Source: Chitinophaga varians
Lineage (GTDB): Bacteria > Bacteroidota > Bacteroidia > Chitinophagales > Chitinophagaceae
DNA: 64,000 nucleotides
Direction of reading: 5' to 3'
NCBI RefSeq assembly: GCF_012641275.1
Contig: NZ_JABAIA010000001.1
Coordinates: forward strand, 2,108,001 to 2,172,000
Below the pieces are notes generated by a model. That model searched no databases, was not told the DNA's origin, and worked only from the letters and a program-made list of their open reading frames with translations. Below are positions 44,610-52,842 of this stretch, one piece after another. A program made the translations under genes and the position numbers. The number at the start of each line of letters is the position of its first letter. The stretch's first letter is position 1.

Positions 44610-44943
44610 TCCTCTATTGTACAAGTAGTATATGCGATATTAGAGATTATTTTCGTCCTTTCATATATTTATCACAAAATCTTTCGCTAAAGCGGGGCGG
44701 GATGCGAAATGCCCTGGTGAAGACTGGCCGACCGGTCTTTTTCCCGTTGCCCGGGCGGGAAAGTTAACACTTTATAACAGTCGCGTTTTTCCGGACACCC
44801 TTCCCCAGGCCCTTAAATCCGCCACCACATTGACCTTCCCCCTAAAAAGAGAAAGTTATGTCATATAATCTTAATGAATATGCTTATCTATAACAATAAG
44901 TAACTAAATTTGCGCTCTAACTTTTTTTATTAAAGTAAAAAAT
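44610..44943. other. Gene-free divergent region before fabF
   Basis: No gene is supported in these 334 bp. A terminator-like hairpin on the plus strand (AGACTGG/CCGGTCT with one G-U type pair, 44721-44738, then TTTTT) has no gene upstream on that strand. Close to fabF is TAAATTTG at 44905-44912, a good -7 element; its -33 partner is weak. Confidence 0.5.
44905..44912 (+). promoter_or_regulatory. Putative -7 element of fabF
   Basis: TAAATTTG matches the Bacteroidota TAnnTTTG element and lies 31 bp before the start codon. No clear TTG was found about 20 bp upstream. Confidence 0.45.
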
Positions 44944-46206
44944 ATGCGTACTGTTACACTGAAAAGGGTTGTGGTTACCGGCTTGGGAGCACTAACACCT
45001 ATCGGGAATGATGTAAATACTTTTTGGAGCAATCTGAAGGCAGGCGTAAGCGGCGCCGGTCCCATCACTAAATTTGACACCACAGAGTTCAAAACCAAAT
45101 TTGCCTGTGAAGTCAAAGGTTTTGATGTGGAAAAATATATGGACAAAAAGGAAGCCCGCAAGATGGACAACTTCACGCAGTACGCCATGGCAGCTGCACA
45201 TGAAGCGGTAGCAGACGCAGGTCTCAACAAGGAAGGCATTGACAAAACTAAAATAGGCGTGATCTGGGCTTCCGGTAACGGCGGCATGCTCACGTTCGAG
45301 GAACAGATCGTTGAATTTACACAGGCCAACTTTGTGCCTAAGTTCAACCCGTTCTTTATTCCCAAACTGATTTGTGATATCGCGGCAGGACAGATTGCCA
45401 TGAAATACGGTTTCATGGGCATCAACTTCTGCACCGTGTCTGCCTGCGCCTCTTCTACCAGCGCTCTCGTAGACGCTTTCAACTATATCCGCCTTGGTAA
45501 GGCCAATGTGATCGTTACCGGCGGTTCCGAAGCACCGGTAACCCGCGCAGGCATCGCCGGCTTTAACGCCCTCAAAGCGCTGTCTACCCGCAACGAAGAC
45601 CCGCAACATGCTTCCCGCCCGTTCGATACAGAACGTGACGGCTTCGTGATGGGTGAAGGCGCCGGCGCCATCGTCCTCGAAGAATATGAACACGCGATCG
45701 CCAGAGGTGCTACCATCTATGGTGAAATGATCGGCGGCGCCATGACCTGCGACGCCTACCACCTCACCGCCACCCACCCCGAAGGCCTCGGCGCCAGACT
45801 GGGCATGGAACAGGCACTGGAAGACGCTGGTATCACCACCGCCGACGTTGACTACATCAACTCCCACACCACCTCCACTCCGGTAGGCGATGTGAGCGAA
45901 CTGAAAGCCATCGTGACCGCCTTCGGCGAACACGTTGAAAAAGTTAACATCAGCGCCACCAAATCCATGACAGGCCACCTGCTGGGCGCTGCCGGCGCTA
46001 TCGAGGCGATTGCCTGTATCAAGGCCACCCAGGAAGATATCGTGCCGCCAACCATCAACACTACCGTGCTGGGCGAAGGCATCCCGACCAACCTGAACCT
46101 CACCCTCGGCAAAGCACAAAGCCGTCCGGTAAATATCGCTATGAGCAATACCTTCGGATTCGGAGGCCACAACGCCATCGTGGTATTTAAAAAATATACC
46201 AAATAA
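44944..46206 (+). CDS. fabF: Beta-ketoacyl-ACP synthase II-type enzyme
   Basis: A 420-aa condensing enzyme of fatty acid synthesis. The thiolase-fold catalytic triad is complete: Cys168 in SACASSTSALV, His308 in NSHTTSTPVGD and His345 in KSMTGHLLGAAGA, with the C-terminal NTFGFGGHNA. It elongates acyl-ACP with malonyl-ACP. The His308 block reads HTTSTP rather than the commoner HGTSTP, so a specialised KAS II-like paralogue (for example for a polyene or lipid) is possible; no acpP lies beside it. It ends at the terminator 46233-46274. Confidence 0.88.
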   Translation: MRTVTLKRVVVTGLGALTPIGNDVNTFWSNLKAGVSGAGPITKFDTTEFKTKFACEVKGFDVEKYMDKKEARKMDNFTQYAMAAAHEAVADAGLNKEGIDKTKIGVIWASGNGGMLTFEEQIVEFTQANFVPKFNPFFIPKLICDIAAGQIAMKYGFMGINFCTVSACASSTSALVDAFNYIRLGKANVIVTGGSEAPVTRAGIAGFNALKALSTRNEDPQHASRPFDTERDGFVMGEGAGAIVLEEYEHAIARGATIYGEMIGGAMTCDAYHLTATHPEGLGARLGMEQALEDAGITTADVDYINSHTTSTPVGDVSELKAIVTAFGEHVEKVNISATKSMTGHLLGAAGAIEAIACIKATQEDIVPPTINTTVLGEGIPTNLNLTLGKAQSRPVNIAMSNTFGFGGHNAIVVFKKYTK

Positions 46207-46232
46207 GCAGGTAACTGCCCGAAAATAGCTGT

Positions 46233-46274
46233 CAGCGAAGATCTTCCCAAAAAGGTCTTCGCTGCTCTTTTTTA
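46233..46274 (+). terminator. Terminator of fabF
   Basis: CAGCGAAGATC (46233-46243) pairs with GGTCTTCGCTG (46254-46264) with one wobble pair, followed by CTCTTTTTT. It lies 26 bp after the stop. Confidence 0.88.
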
Positions 46275-46293
46275 TGCCCCCTTCATTTCGGAA

Positions 46294-46314
46294 TTCGTAA
46301 TCCGTTATTCGTAA
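46294..46314 (-). repeat. Solo degenerate heptamer array before uvrA
   Basis: On the minus strand three TTACGAA-type units (one reads TAACGGA) follow one another, 28 bp before the uvrA start. It is the same word that forms the element ends at 8290-8834 and 50541-50667, without an inverted partner. Confidence 0.6.
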
Positions 46315-46342
46315 TTATGGCGTAGCTTAGTAGTTTAATATT

Positions 46343-49222
46343 ATGGCAAAGAAAAAAGAGAATGTAACCGCTGCCCCCGCTCCGGAAATCACGGCAGATG
46401 ACCAGATTGAAGTATTTGGCGCACGGGAGCATAACCTGAAAAACCTCGACCTGCAGTTGCCCAAAAATAAGCTGGTTGTCATCACCGGCATCAGCGGAAG
46501 TGGAAAATCCTCCCTGGCTTTTGATACTATTTACGCTGAAGGACAACGCCGATACATGGAAAGTTTTTCCGCTTATGCCCGCCAGTTTATCGGCGACATG
46601 GAAAGACCCGATGTGGACAAAATCACCGGTCTGTCTCCCGTTATCTCCATAGAACAAAAAACGACGAATAAAAACCCGCGCTCAACGGTAGGCACCATCA
46701 CAGAAATCTATGACTTTCTGCGACTGCTCTTCGCCCGCGCAGGACAAGCATACTCCTACAATACCAACAAGCGCATGACGCGCTTCTCGGAAGAAGAGAT
46801 ACTCGAACATATCTTCAAACACTATCCTAAAAAGAAACTCGTCATCCTCGCACCCATGGTGCGCGGCCGTAAAGGACACTACCGGGAACTGTTTGAACAG
46901 GTACGTAAACAGGGCTATCTCAAAGTAAGGGTAGACGGCGAAATACTCGACCTGAAAGAAAGAATGCAGGTGGACCGCTACAAAATCCACGACATCGAAC
47001 TGGTGATAGACCGTGTACAGGTGCAGGACGATGCCCGCACCCGCATCAGCCAGAGCGTGCAGAAAGCCCTTACCATGGGCAAAGGCCTGCTGTTTGTCAT
47101 GGACAATGATACCAACAAGGTTAGCCAGTACAGCAAACAACTGATGTGCGAAGATACCGGCATCTCTTATGAGGAACCATCGCCCAACACCTTCTCCTTT
47201 AACTCGCCCTATGGCGCCTGCCCACGCTGTAAAGGGCTCGGCACCATCTACCAGATCGATATGGACGCCATCATCCCCGATGAAAGCGCCTCCATCGAAA
47301 GCGGCGGCCTCAAACCACTGGGCGAAGCCAGGGACACCTTCACCTACAAACAGGTGCAGCAGCTGGCCAAAAAATATAAATTCTCCCTCACCGGACCTAT
47401 CTCCGCTATTCCCGACAAAGCCCGTAACGTACTGCTGTTTGGCGATGAAAACGGGAAGCTGGAAGTAGACCTCTCTTTCGACGAAAGTTCGGACACCACC
47501 AAATACTCCACAGAATTTGAAGGAGTGGTAAATACCGTGCGCCGCTATTTCAATGACAGCAGCTCCGACCATGTGCGCGCCTGGGCCGAAAGTTTTATGG
47601 CCCTCAGCACCTGCCCGGAATGTAACGGCACCCGCCTCAAAAAGGAAAGCCTCTTCTTCAAAATAGATGAGAAAAATATTTCCGAACTGGGCAACATGGA
47701 CCTTGACCACCTGCTGAACTGGTTCCGGAACATCGAAGAGCGGCTGGAGAAAAAACAAAACGCCATCGCCAAAGACATCCTGAAAGAAATACGGGAACGC
47801 CTTGGGTTCCTGCTCAACGTTGGCCTCAACTACCTGACGCTCAACAGGCCCACGCGCACGCTCAGCGGTGGCGAATCACAACGTATCCGCCTCGCCACGC
47901 AGATAGGCTCCCAGCTGATGGGCATCACCTATATCCTCGATGAGCCCAGTATCGGCCTGCACCAGCGCGACAATATGCAACTGATCGACGCCCTCCGCAA
48001 CCTGCGCGAAATGGGTAACACCGTGATCGTGGTGGAACATGACAAAGACATCATGCTGCATGCCGATCACCTGGTAGACATCGGTCCCGGCGCCGGAAAA
48101 CACGGCGGCCAGATCATCGCACAGGGCACGCCCAACCAGATACTGAAACTTAATACGCCCACCGCCGGTTACCTCAATGGTAAACGTGCCATGGAAATAC
48201 CCGCCGAACGCCGCAAAGGCAACGGCAACAGCCTTGAACTGAAAGGCGCCACCGGCAACAACCTGAAAAATGTCAGCGTGAAGCTGCCGCTCGGCACTTT
48301 CATCTGCGTGACAGGCGTTTCCGGTAGTGGCAAATCCACCCTGATCAACGAAACACTGTACCCGATACTCTCCAAACACGCCTACGATTCCAAAGCGGTG
48401 CCCATGCCGTATAAAAGCATCAAAGGCCTGGAGCATATCGACAAAGTGATCGAGATAGACCAGTCGCCCATTGGCCGTACACCACGCAGCAACCCTGCCA
48501 CCTACTGCGGTTTCTTTACCGATATCCGCACCCTCTTTGCCTCTGTGCCCGAAGCCAAAATCCGCGGGTACAATGCCGGCCGTTTCTCTTTCAACGTGAA
48601 AACAGGCCGCTGCGACGTTTGTGAAGGCGGCGGCATGCGCGTGATTGAAATGAACTTCCTGCCGGACGTATATGTGCACTGCGAAAAATGTAACGGCCGC
48701 CGTTACAACCGTGAAACACTGGAGATACGCTACAAAGGCAAATCCATCTCCGACGTGCTGGACATGACGGTAGACGAAGCAGTGGAATTCTTCCAGGCCG
48801 TTCCATGGATACACCGCAAAATTAAAACGCTGCAGGATGTAGGCCTGGGTTATATCACCCTCGGCCAGTCGGCCGTAACCCTCTCCGGTGGCGAAGCGCA
48901 ACGGGTAAAACTGGCAACGGAGCTTTCCAAAAAGGATACCGGCAAAACCATTTATATCCTCGACGAGCCTACTACAGGACTGCATTTCCAGGATATCGTG
49001 CTGTTGCTCAAAGTGCTGAACAAGCTGGTGGACCGCGGCAATACCGTACTGGTGATAGAACACAACCTCGATGTGATCAAGATGGCCGATCACATTGTGG
49101 ACCTCGGCCCCGAAGGCGGCGCCGGCGGCGGCACTATCCTCTGTACCGGTACGCCCGAACAGGTGAGCACCTGTAAAGACAGCCATACCGCCCGATTCCT
49201 CAAAAAGGAGCTGGGAATTTAA
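46343..49222 (+). CDS. uvrA: Excinuclease ABC subunit A
   Basis: A 959-aa DNA damage sensor of nucleotide excision repair, acting as a dimer with UvrB. It has two ABC modules: Walker A GISGSGKS at about residue 49 and GVSGSGKS in the second half; signature LSGGESQRIRLA and LSGGEAQRVKLA; Walker B ILDEPSIGLH and ILDEPTTGLH. Zinc modules are CPRCKGLG, CPECNGTRL and the CDVCEGGGM...CEKCNG set. Length is normal for UvrA. The start follows a short AT-rich leader. It is followed at 25 bp by a DUF6452 gene. Confidence 0.98.
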   Translation: MAKKKENVTAAPAPEITADDQIEVFGAREHNLKNLDLQLPKNKLVVITGISGSGKSSLAFDTIYAEGQRRYMESFSAYARQFIGDMERPDVDKITGLSPVISIEQKTTNKNPRSTVGTITEIYDFLRLLFARAGQAYSYNTNKRMTRFSEEEILEHIFKHYPKKKLVILAPMVRGRKGHYRELFEQVRKQGYLKVRVDGEILDLKERMQVDRYKIHDIELVIDRVQVQDDARTRISQSVQKALTMGKGLLFVMDNDTNKVSQYSKQLMCEDTGISYEEPSPNTFSFNSPYGACPRCKGLGTIYQIDMDAIIPDESASIESGGLKPLGEARDTFTYKQVQQLAKKYKFSLTGPISAIPDKARNVLLFGDENGKLEVDLSFDESSDTTKYSTEFEGVVNTVRRYFNDSSSDHVRAWAESFMALSTCPECNGTRLKKESLFFKIDEKNISELGNMDLDHLLNWFRNIEERLEKKQNAIAKDILKEIRERLGFLLNVGLNYLTLNRPTRTLSGGESQRIRLATQIGSQLMGITYILDEPSIGLHQRDNMQLIDALRNLREMGNTVIVVEHDKDIMLHADHLVDIGPGAGKHGGQIIAQGTPNQILKLNTPTAGYLNGKRAMEIPAERRKGNGNSLELKGATGNNLKNVSVKLPLGTFICVTGVSGSGKSTLINETLYPILSKHAYDSKAVPMPYKSIKGLEHIDKVIEIDQSPIGRTPRSNPATYCGFFTDIRTLFASVPEAKIRGYNAGRFSFNVKTGRCDVCEGGGMRVIEMNFLPDVYVHCEKCNGRRYNRETLEIRYKGKSISDVLDMTVDEAVEFFQAVPWIHRKIKTLQDVGLGYITLGQSAVTLSGGEAQRVKLATELSKKDTGKTIYILDEPTTGLHFQDIVLLLKVLNKLVDRGNTVLVIEHNLDVIKMADHIVDLGPEGGAGGGTILCTGTPEQVSTCKDSHTARFLKKELGI

Positions 49223-49247
49223 TATCTTGCCAACCGTAAATCAAGTA

Positions 49248-49760
49248 ATGAGAACGTTATACCAGATATTACTCACCTGCTCCGTGCTAATCGGCATGCT
49301 CGCCTGTGAGAATGAAACCAAGGTGTGCGACCAAACGCTCCGGGCGGATTTTCACGTGCGTTTTCAGCGTGACTCCCTCCTCAGGGTAGGCGATACCATC
49401 CTGCACAACGTGCGCGACACCATCATGCCCAAAGTGACCGTGTATGCCATCGATAATGGCGTTAACAGGGACTCTATCTACAAAATAAAACCGCTGAAGG
49501 AAATCTTCCTGCCCTTTTCTCCCGTATCGGACAGCTGCACCTTCTTTCTGCGGGTAGATTCCACCCTGACACCGGACACGCTTAAATTTAAGTACACCCG
49601 TACTAAAAAATTTATATCCCCGGGCTGCGGATTCGGCACCACCTTTACACTGGATACCGTTATCGCTACCAAAAACACCATCGATTCTGTAGTTATTAAC
49701 TCAAAGGCAGTCACCAGCAGTAATGATACGCACCTTACTTTGTTTTTCTTTAATCAGTAG
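49248..49760 (+). CDS. DUF6452-family lipoprotein
   Basis: A 170-aa lipoprotein, lipobox GMLAC (Cys19), followed by a beta-rich domain with conserved pattern CDQTLRADFHVRF, VTVYAIDNGVNRDSIY, FLPFSPVSDSCTFFL and SPGCGFGTTFTLDTV. This corresponds to DUF6452, a Bacteroidota family of unknown function usually next to a DUF6048 gene. The ATG at 49248 starts the signal; the frame is open seven codons earlier. It overlaps the next gene by 38 bp. Confidence 0.75.
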   Translation: MRTLYQILLTCSVLIGMLACENETKVCDQTLRADFHVRFQRDSLLRVGDTILHNVRDTIMPKVTVYAIDNGVNRDSIYKIKPLKEIFLPFSPVSDSCTFFLRVDSTLTPDTLKFKYTRTKKFISPGCGFGTTFTLDTVIATKNTIDSVVINSKAVTSSNDTHLTLFFFNQ

Positions 49761-50535
49761 TATCCTGATTGGCCTCGCCGCAAAGGCACAGACACCGGCC
49801 AAACCGGCAGCCGCCAAAACCGCTGCCAAAACAGATACTACCCGTAAACCGGCGAAGGACACCACGGTCATTATACCCGTGAAGGACAGTGTCGTACATA
49901 TGCAGGGCGGCCTCCGCGTGGGACTGGACCTGAGCCGCATCGTGACGTCTATCTACTATCCCTACCGCAAGGAAGGGACAGCCGTGGCCGACCTGCGCCT
50001 CAACAGCGATCTGTACGCAGCGGCGGAAGTAGGATATACCAATACGCCCTACAGTGACGCTAACTACACCTATAAGGGCAGCGGCGCCTTTATCACCCTC
50101 GGGATAGACTATAACTTCATGAAAAGACTGTACCCGTCAGAGAAAAATATGTTCTTCGGCGGTATCCGGTACGGATTTTCACACCTCACCTACGAAGTGC
50201 CCACCTATAAGATCACCAGCAGCTACTGGGGCAACGACCTTACCGGCTCCATACCCAAAACCAGCGTCAATGCCCATTGGGTGGAACTGGTGCTGGGACT
50301 CAAAGCGGAAGTGCTGAAAAACTTCTTCCTGAGCTGGAGCCTGCACGAACGCATTATGATCAATAATGTTAAGTCTGATGAGTTTACACCGCTGGTCATT
50401 CCCGGCTTCGGCAGCGGCTCCAAAAAATCCGTGTTCGATATGCAGTACACGGTATCATACCTGTTCCCGCTCTACAAGATAACCCAACATGTAAAGTTGC
50501 CGGCGAACGATAAAAACAAAAAGAAGAAAAAATAA
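49723..50535 (+). CDS. DUF6048-family outer-membrane protein
   Basis: A 270-aa exported protein: signal peptide to about residue 22 (GLAAKAQ), a Lys/Ala/Thr/Pro-rich linker (23-55), then alternating amphipathic strands ending in YLFPLYKITQHV and a poly-Lys tail. The body (GGLRVGLDLSRIVTSIYYPYR, YTYKGSGAFITLGIDYNFMKRLYP, FFGGIRYGFSHLTYEV) matches the DUF6048 outer-membrane barrel family. The 38-bp overlap with DUF6452 points to coupled translation and a joint function. Role unknown. Confidence 0.78.
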   Translation: MIRTLLCFSLISSILIGLAAKAQTPAKPAAAKTAAKTDTTRKPAKDTTVIIPVKDSVVHMQGGLRVGLDLSRIVTSIYYPYRKEGTAVADLRLNSDLYAAAEVGYTNTPYSDANYTYKGSGAFITLGIDYNFMKRLYPSEKNMFFGGIRYGFSHLTYEVPTYKITSSYWGNDLTGSIPKTSVNAHWVELVLGLKAEVLKNFFLSWSLHERIMINNVKSDEFTPLVIPGFGSGSKKSVFDMQYTVSYLFPLYKITQHVKLPANDKNKKKKK

Positions 50536-50540
50536 ATTAA

Positions 50541-50667
50541 TTACGAATTACAAATTACGAATTACGAATTGAGGGCTGTTCTATAGAACGGTTAGTAAGT
50601 AACCGTTTTGTAAAGCAGCCCTCAATTCGTAATTCGTAATTCGTAATTCGTAATTTGTAATTTGTAA
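50541..50667. repeat. Non-coding multi-palindrome cassette with heptamer arms
   Basis: Left arm: TTACGAA, TTACAAA, TTACGAA, TTACGAA (50541-50568), then TTGAGGGCTG. Right arm, reverse complement: CAGCCCTCAA (50616-50625) and six TTCGTAA/TTTGTAA units (50626-50667). Thirty-eight positions can pair with one mismatch. The 37-bp core has a perfect palindrome TTCTATAGAA (50579-50588) and an inverted repeat AACGGTTA-GTAAG-TAACCGTT (50587-50607). The cassette fills the gap between the convergent stop codons of DUF6048 and the GNAT gene. Confidence 0.85.
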
Positions 50668-50674
50668 TTGATTT

Positions 50675-51118
50675 TCAGGGTCGCACCATTTCGATGTGCG
50701 GTATACCATCTTCCATATACGTATCGCTGGTCTGTTCAAAACCCAGTGATGTATAAAAGCGGTGCAGGTATTGTTGCGCGCCAATCTTAATCGGTCCTTT
50801 CCCGTATGCCTCTTCCACCGCAGCAATGGATTTTTCCATCAGCAGGCGGCCCGCACCGGAGCCTCTCACCAGCGATGACGTGATCACCCTTCCAATGGAA
50901 GCCTCCGTATATTTGATCCCCGGTGCAAACAACCGGGTATATGCCACCAACCGGCCATCTTCGTTACGCCCCATGAGGTGCAACGCTTTCTGGTCAGCAT
51001 TGTCCAGGTCCTGATAAGCGCAATGCTGCTCTACTACAAATATCTCACTGCGTAATTGCAGCACATCATACAGTTCCTGTACGGTCAGCTCGTCAAATGC
51101 TTTAATTTTCCAGTTCAT
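50675..51118 (-). CDS. GNAT N-acetyltransferase, ElaA-like
   Basis: A 147-aa acetyltransferase. The acetyl-CoA binding core is IGRVITSSLVRGSGAGRLLMEKSIA (about 70-95), preceded by LRSEIFVVEQHCAYQDLDNADQ, a signature of ElaA proteins, and followed by IGAQQYLHRFYTSLGFEQTSDTYMEDGIPHIEM. Substrate unknown. The start at 51118 (MNWKIKAF) fits the family; a longer open frame upstream is not supported. It is divergent from the ABC ATPase gene. Confidence 0.88.
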   Translation of the reverse strand: MNWKIKAFDELTVQELYDVLQLRSEIFVVEQHCAYQDLDNADQKALHLMGRNEDGRLVAYTRLFAPGIKYTEASIGRVITSSLVRGSGAGRLLMEKSIAAVEEAYGKGPIKIGAQQYLHRFYTSLGFEQTSDTYMEDGIPHIEMVRP

Positions 51119-51212
51119 CGTATGCCGGTTTATCATAAAAATAACGGAAGCTTTCAATATTCCTGTTATTTTTATAAGTGATATTAATGCCTCTTAGCCC
51201 AATCAGGAAATC

Positions 51213-52703
51213 ATGGAAGAAACAAAACACCCTTTCCTCTCACTGGAACATATCACTGTAAGATATCTCGACAAAACACTTTTCAACACCCTCAACTGGG
51301 AAATACAACAGCACGAACAATGGGCCATTACAGGCCCCAGTGGCTCCGGCAAGACTGCCCTTCTCAATACCATTCTCGGTAAATTCAATGTTATCAACGG
51401 CGGTATCCACCATCACTTTTATGAGGACTGGAGAAAGGAAAACACCGTTACCGACCCATACTTCAACTATCGCAACCTGATAGCGCTGGTAGGGCATCAC
51501 CATACTTTCCGGAACCTCTCCAATACCACCACCGATTTCTACTATCAGCAGCGGTTCAACAGTATGGACGCCGACAATTCCCCCACTGTTACCGAATACC
51601 TCGGGCTTACGGAAGTGCCCGACCTGGTAAAACCGCTGAAAATAGCGCCGTTGATGGAAAAAAGGCTCATTAAGCTGTCCAACGGAGAAACACGCCGCGT
51701 CATGATCGCGCGGGCACTGCTGCAAAAACCGCAGCTGCTTATGCTCGACAATCCCTACATCGGGCTGGACGTGCAAACCCGGAAAGATTTTTCCGAAATG
51801 ATCAATGAGATCATCCGCAATGGCACAACGGTGCTGCTGGCCACCACGCCGACTGAAATACCGGAACACATTACCCATGTGCTGACGCTGGAAAACGGCG
51901 CTATCACGGGCAAGTATACACGCAGTGAGTTTGTGCAGCTGCCATTGCCCGAAGTGCCTGATCTGCCGCTACCGGCCATGGAAGCACAGAAAATAGCCGA
52001 TATCCTGCAACGGCATCAGCCACCCCGCTTCGAAACCATCGTGCGCATGGAGGACGTCCGGGTGAAATATGGGGAAAACGTGATCCTCGACCAGATCAAC
52101 TGGACAATAAAACCGAATGAAAAATGGGCGCTGCTCGGGCATAACGGCGCCGGTAAATCCACCCTGCTAAGCCTCATCAATGGTGACAATCCACAGGCAT
52201 ATGCCAACAAACTATGGTTGTTTGACCGCCGCCGCGGCAGTGGTGAGAGCATCTGGGACATCAAGAAAAAAACCGGCTTCGTATCTCCGGAACTGCACCA
52301 GTACTTTACTTCCCGTGATAACTGTCTGCGCGTGGTATGCTCCGGCTTCTCCGATATTATCGGTAACACCAGGCAACCTACTCCCGAACAGGCCGATATC
52401 GCCAAAGCATGGATGGAAATACTGGAGATCGAGGAACATCAGCAATCTCCATTCAAACAGGTGCCTGAAAGCGCCCAGCGCCTTTGCCTGCTGGCCAGGG
52501 CCCTCGTTAAAAATCCGCCCCTGCTGATCTTCGACGAGCCATGCCAGGGCCTGGACCAGCAACAGAAACAACACTTCAAAAAAGTGATCGAGATGCTGTG
52601 CGACCATATGCCTGTCACGCTGATCTATGTAACGCATTATGAAGAAGAATTACCTGACTGTGTAGATAAGTTTATGCGTCTCGCCAACGGCAAAATGATA
52701 TAG
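51213..52703 (+). CDS. Tandem ABC ATPase (ModF/PhrA-like)
   Basis: A 496-aa cytoplasmic protein with two ABC domains and no membrane part. First: Walker A GPSGSGKTALL (about 43-53), signature LSNGETRRV, Walker B LLMLDNPYIGLD where Asn replaces the catalytic Glu. Second: GHNGAGKSTLL (about 308-318), a decayed signature (VPESAQRLCLL), Walker B LLIFDEPCQGLD with Glu. The layout and the long first insertion resemble ModF, whose role is obscure (proposed molybdenum or photorepair links). The asymmetry suggests only one site hydrolyses ATP. Monocistronic. Confidence 0.85.
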   Translation: MEETKHPFLSLEHITVRYLDKTLFNTLNWEIQQHEQWAITGPSGSGKTALLNTILGKFNVINGGIHHHFYEDWRKENTVTDPYFNYRNLIALVGHHHTFRNLSNTTTDFYYQQRFNSMDADNSPTVTEYLGLTEVPDLVKPLKIAPLMEKRLIKLSNGETRRVMIARALLQKPQLLMLDNPYIGLDVQTRKDFSEMINEIIRNGTTVLLATTPTEIPEHITHVLTLENGAITGKYTRSEFVQLPLPEVPDLPLPAMEAQKIADILQRHQPPRFETIVRMEDVRVKYGENVILDQINWTIKPNEKWALLGHNGAGKSTLLSLINGDNPQAYANKLWLFDRRRGSGESIWDIKKKTGFVSPELHQYFTSRDNCLRVVCSGFSDIIGNTRQPTPEQADIAKAWMEILEIEEHQQSPFKQVPESAQRLCLLARALVKNPPLLIFDEPCQGLDQQQKQHFKKVIEMLCDHMPVTLIYVTHYEEELPDCVDKFMRLANGKMI

Positions 52704-52728
52704 TTTTTAATTACTAAAAAGAAGACTG

Positions 52729-52770
52729 TTTGGTTATTTGAAAACCTTGCCGGTATTTCAAATAACCAAA
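52729..52770. terminator. Long AT-rich hairpin after the tandem ABC gene
   Basis: TTTGGTTATTTGAAA (52729-52743) and TTTCAAATAACCAAA (52756-52770) form a perfect 15-bp stem over a 12-nt loop. It lies 25 bp after the stop; only a short T stretch follows, so it may be a weak terminator or a dispersed palindrome. Confidence 0.55.
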
Positions 52771-52842
52771 TATTTCAATACATAAATTAAAAAAATAGTT
52801 CGATCTTCGTCGGGAATCGTTAATCACCATAATCCATTCCTG

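Noticed and set aside
44992..46170. 392-codon frame antisense to fabF, and similar long antisense frames in uvrA and the A2M gene
   Set aside because: High third-position GC on the real strand leaves the complementary frames open; no motif in the translations.
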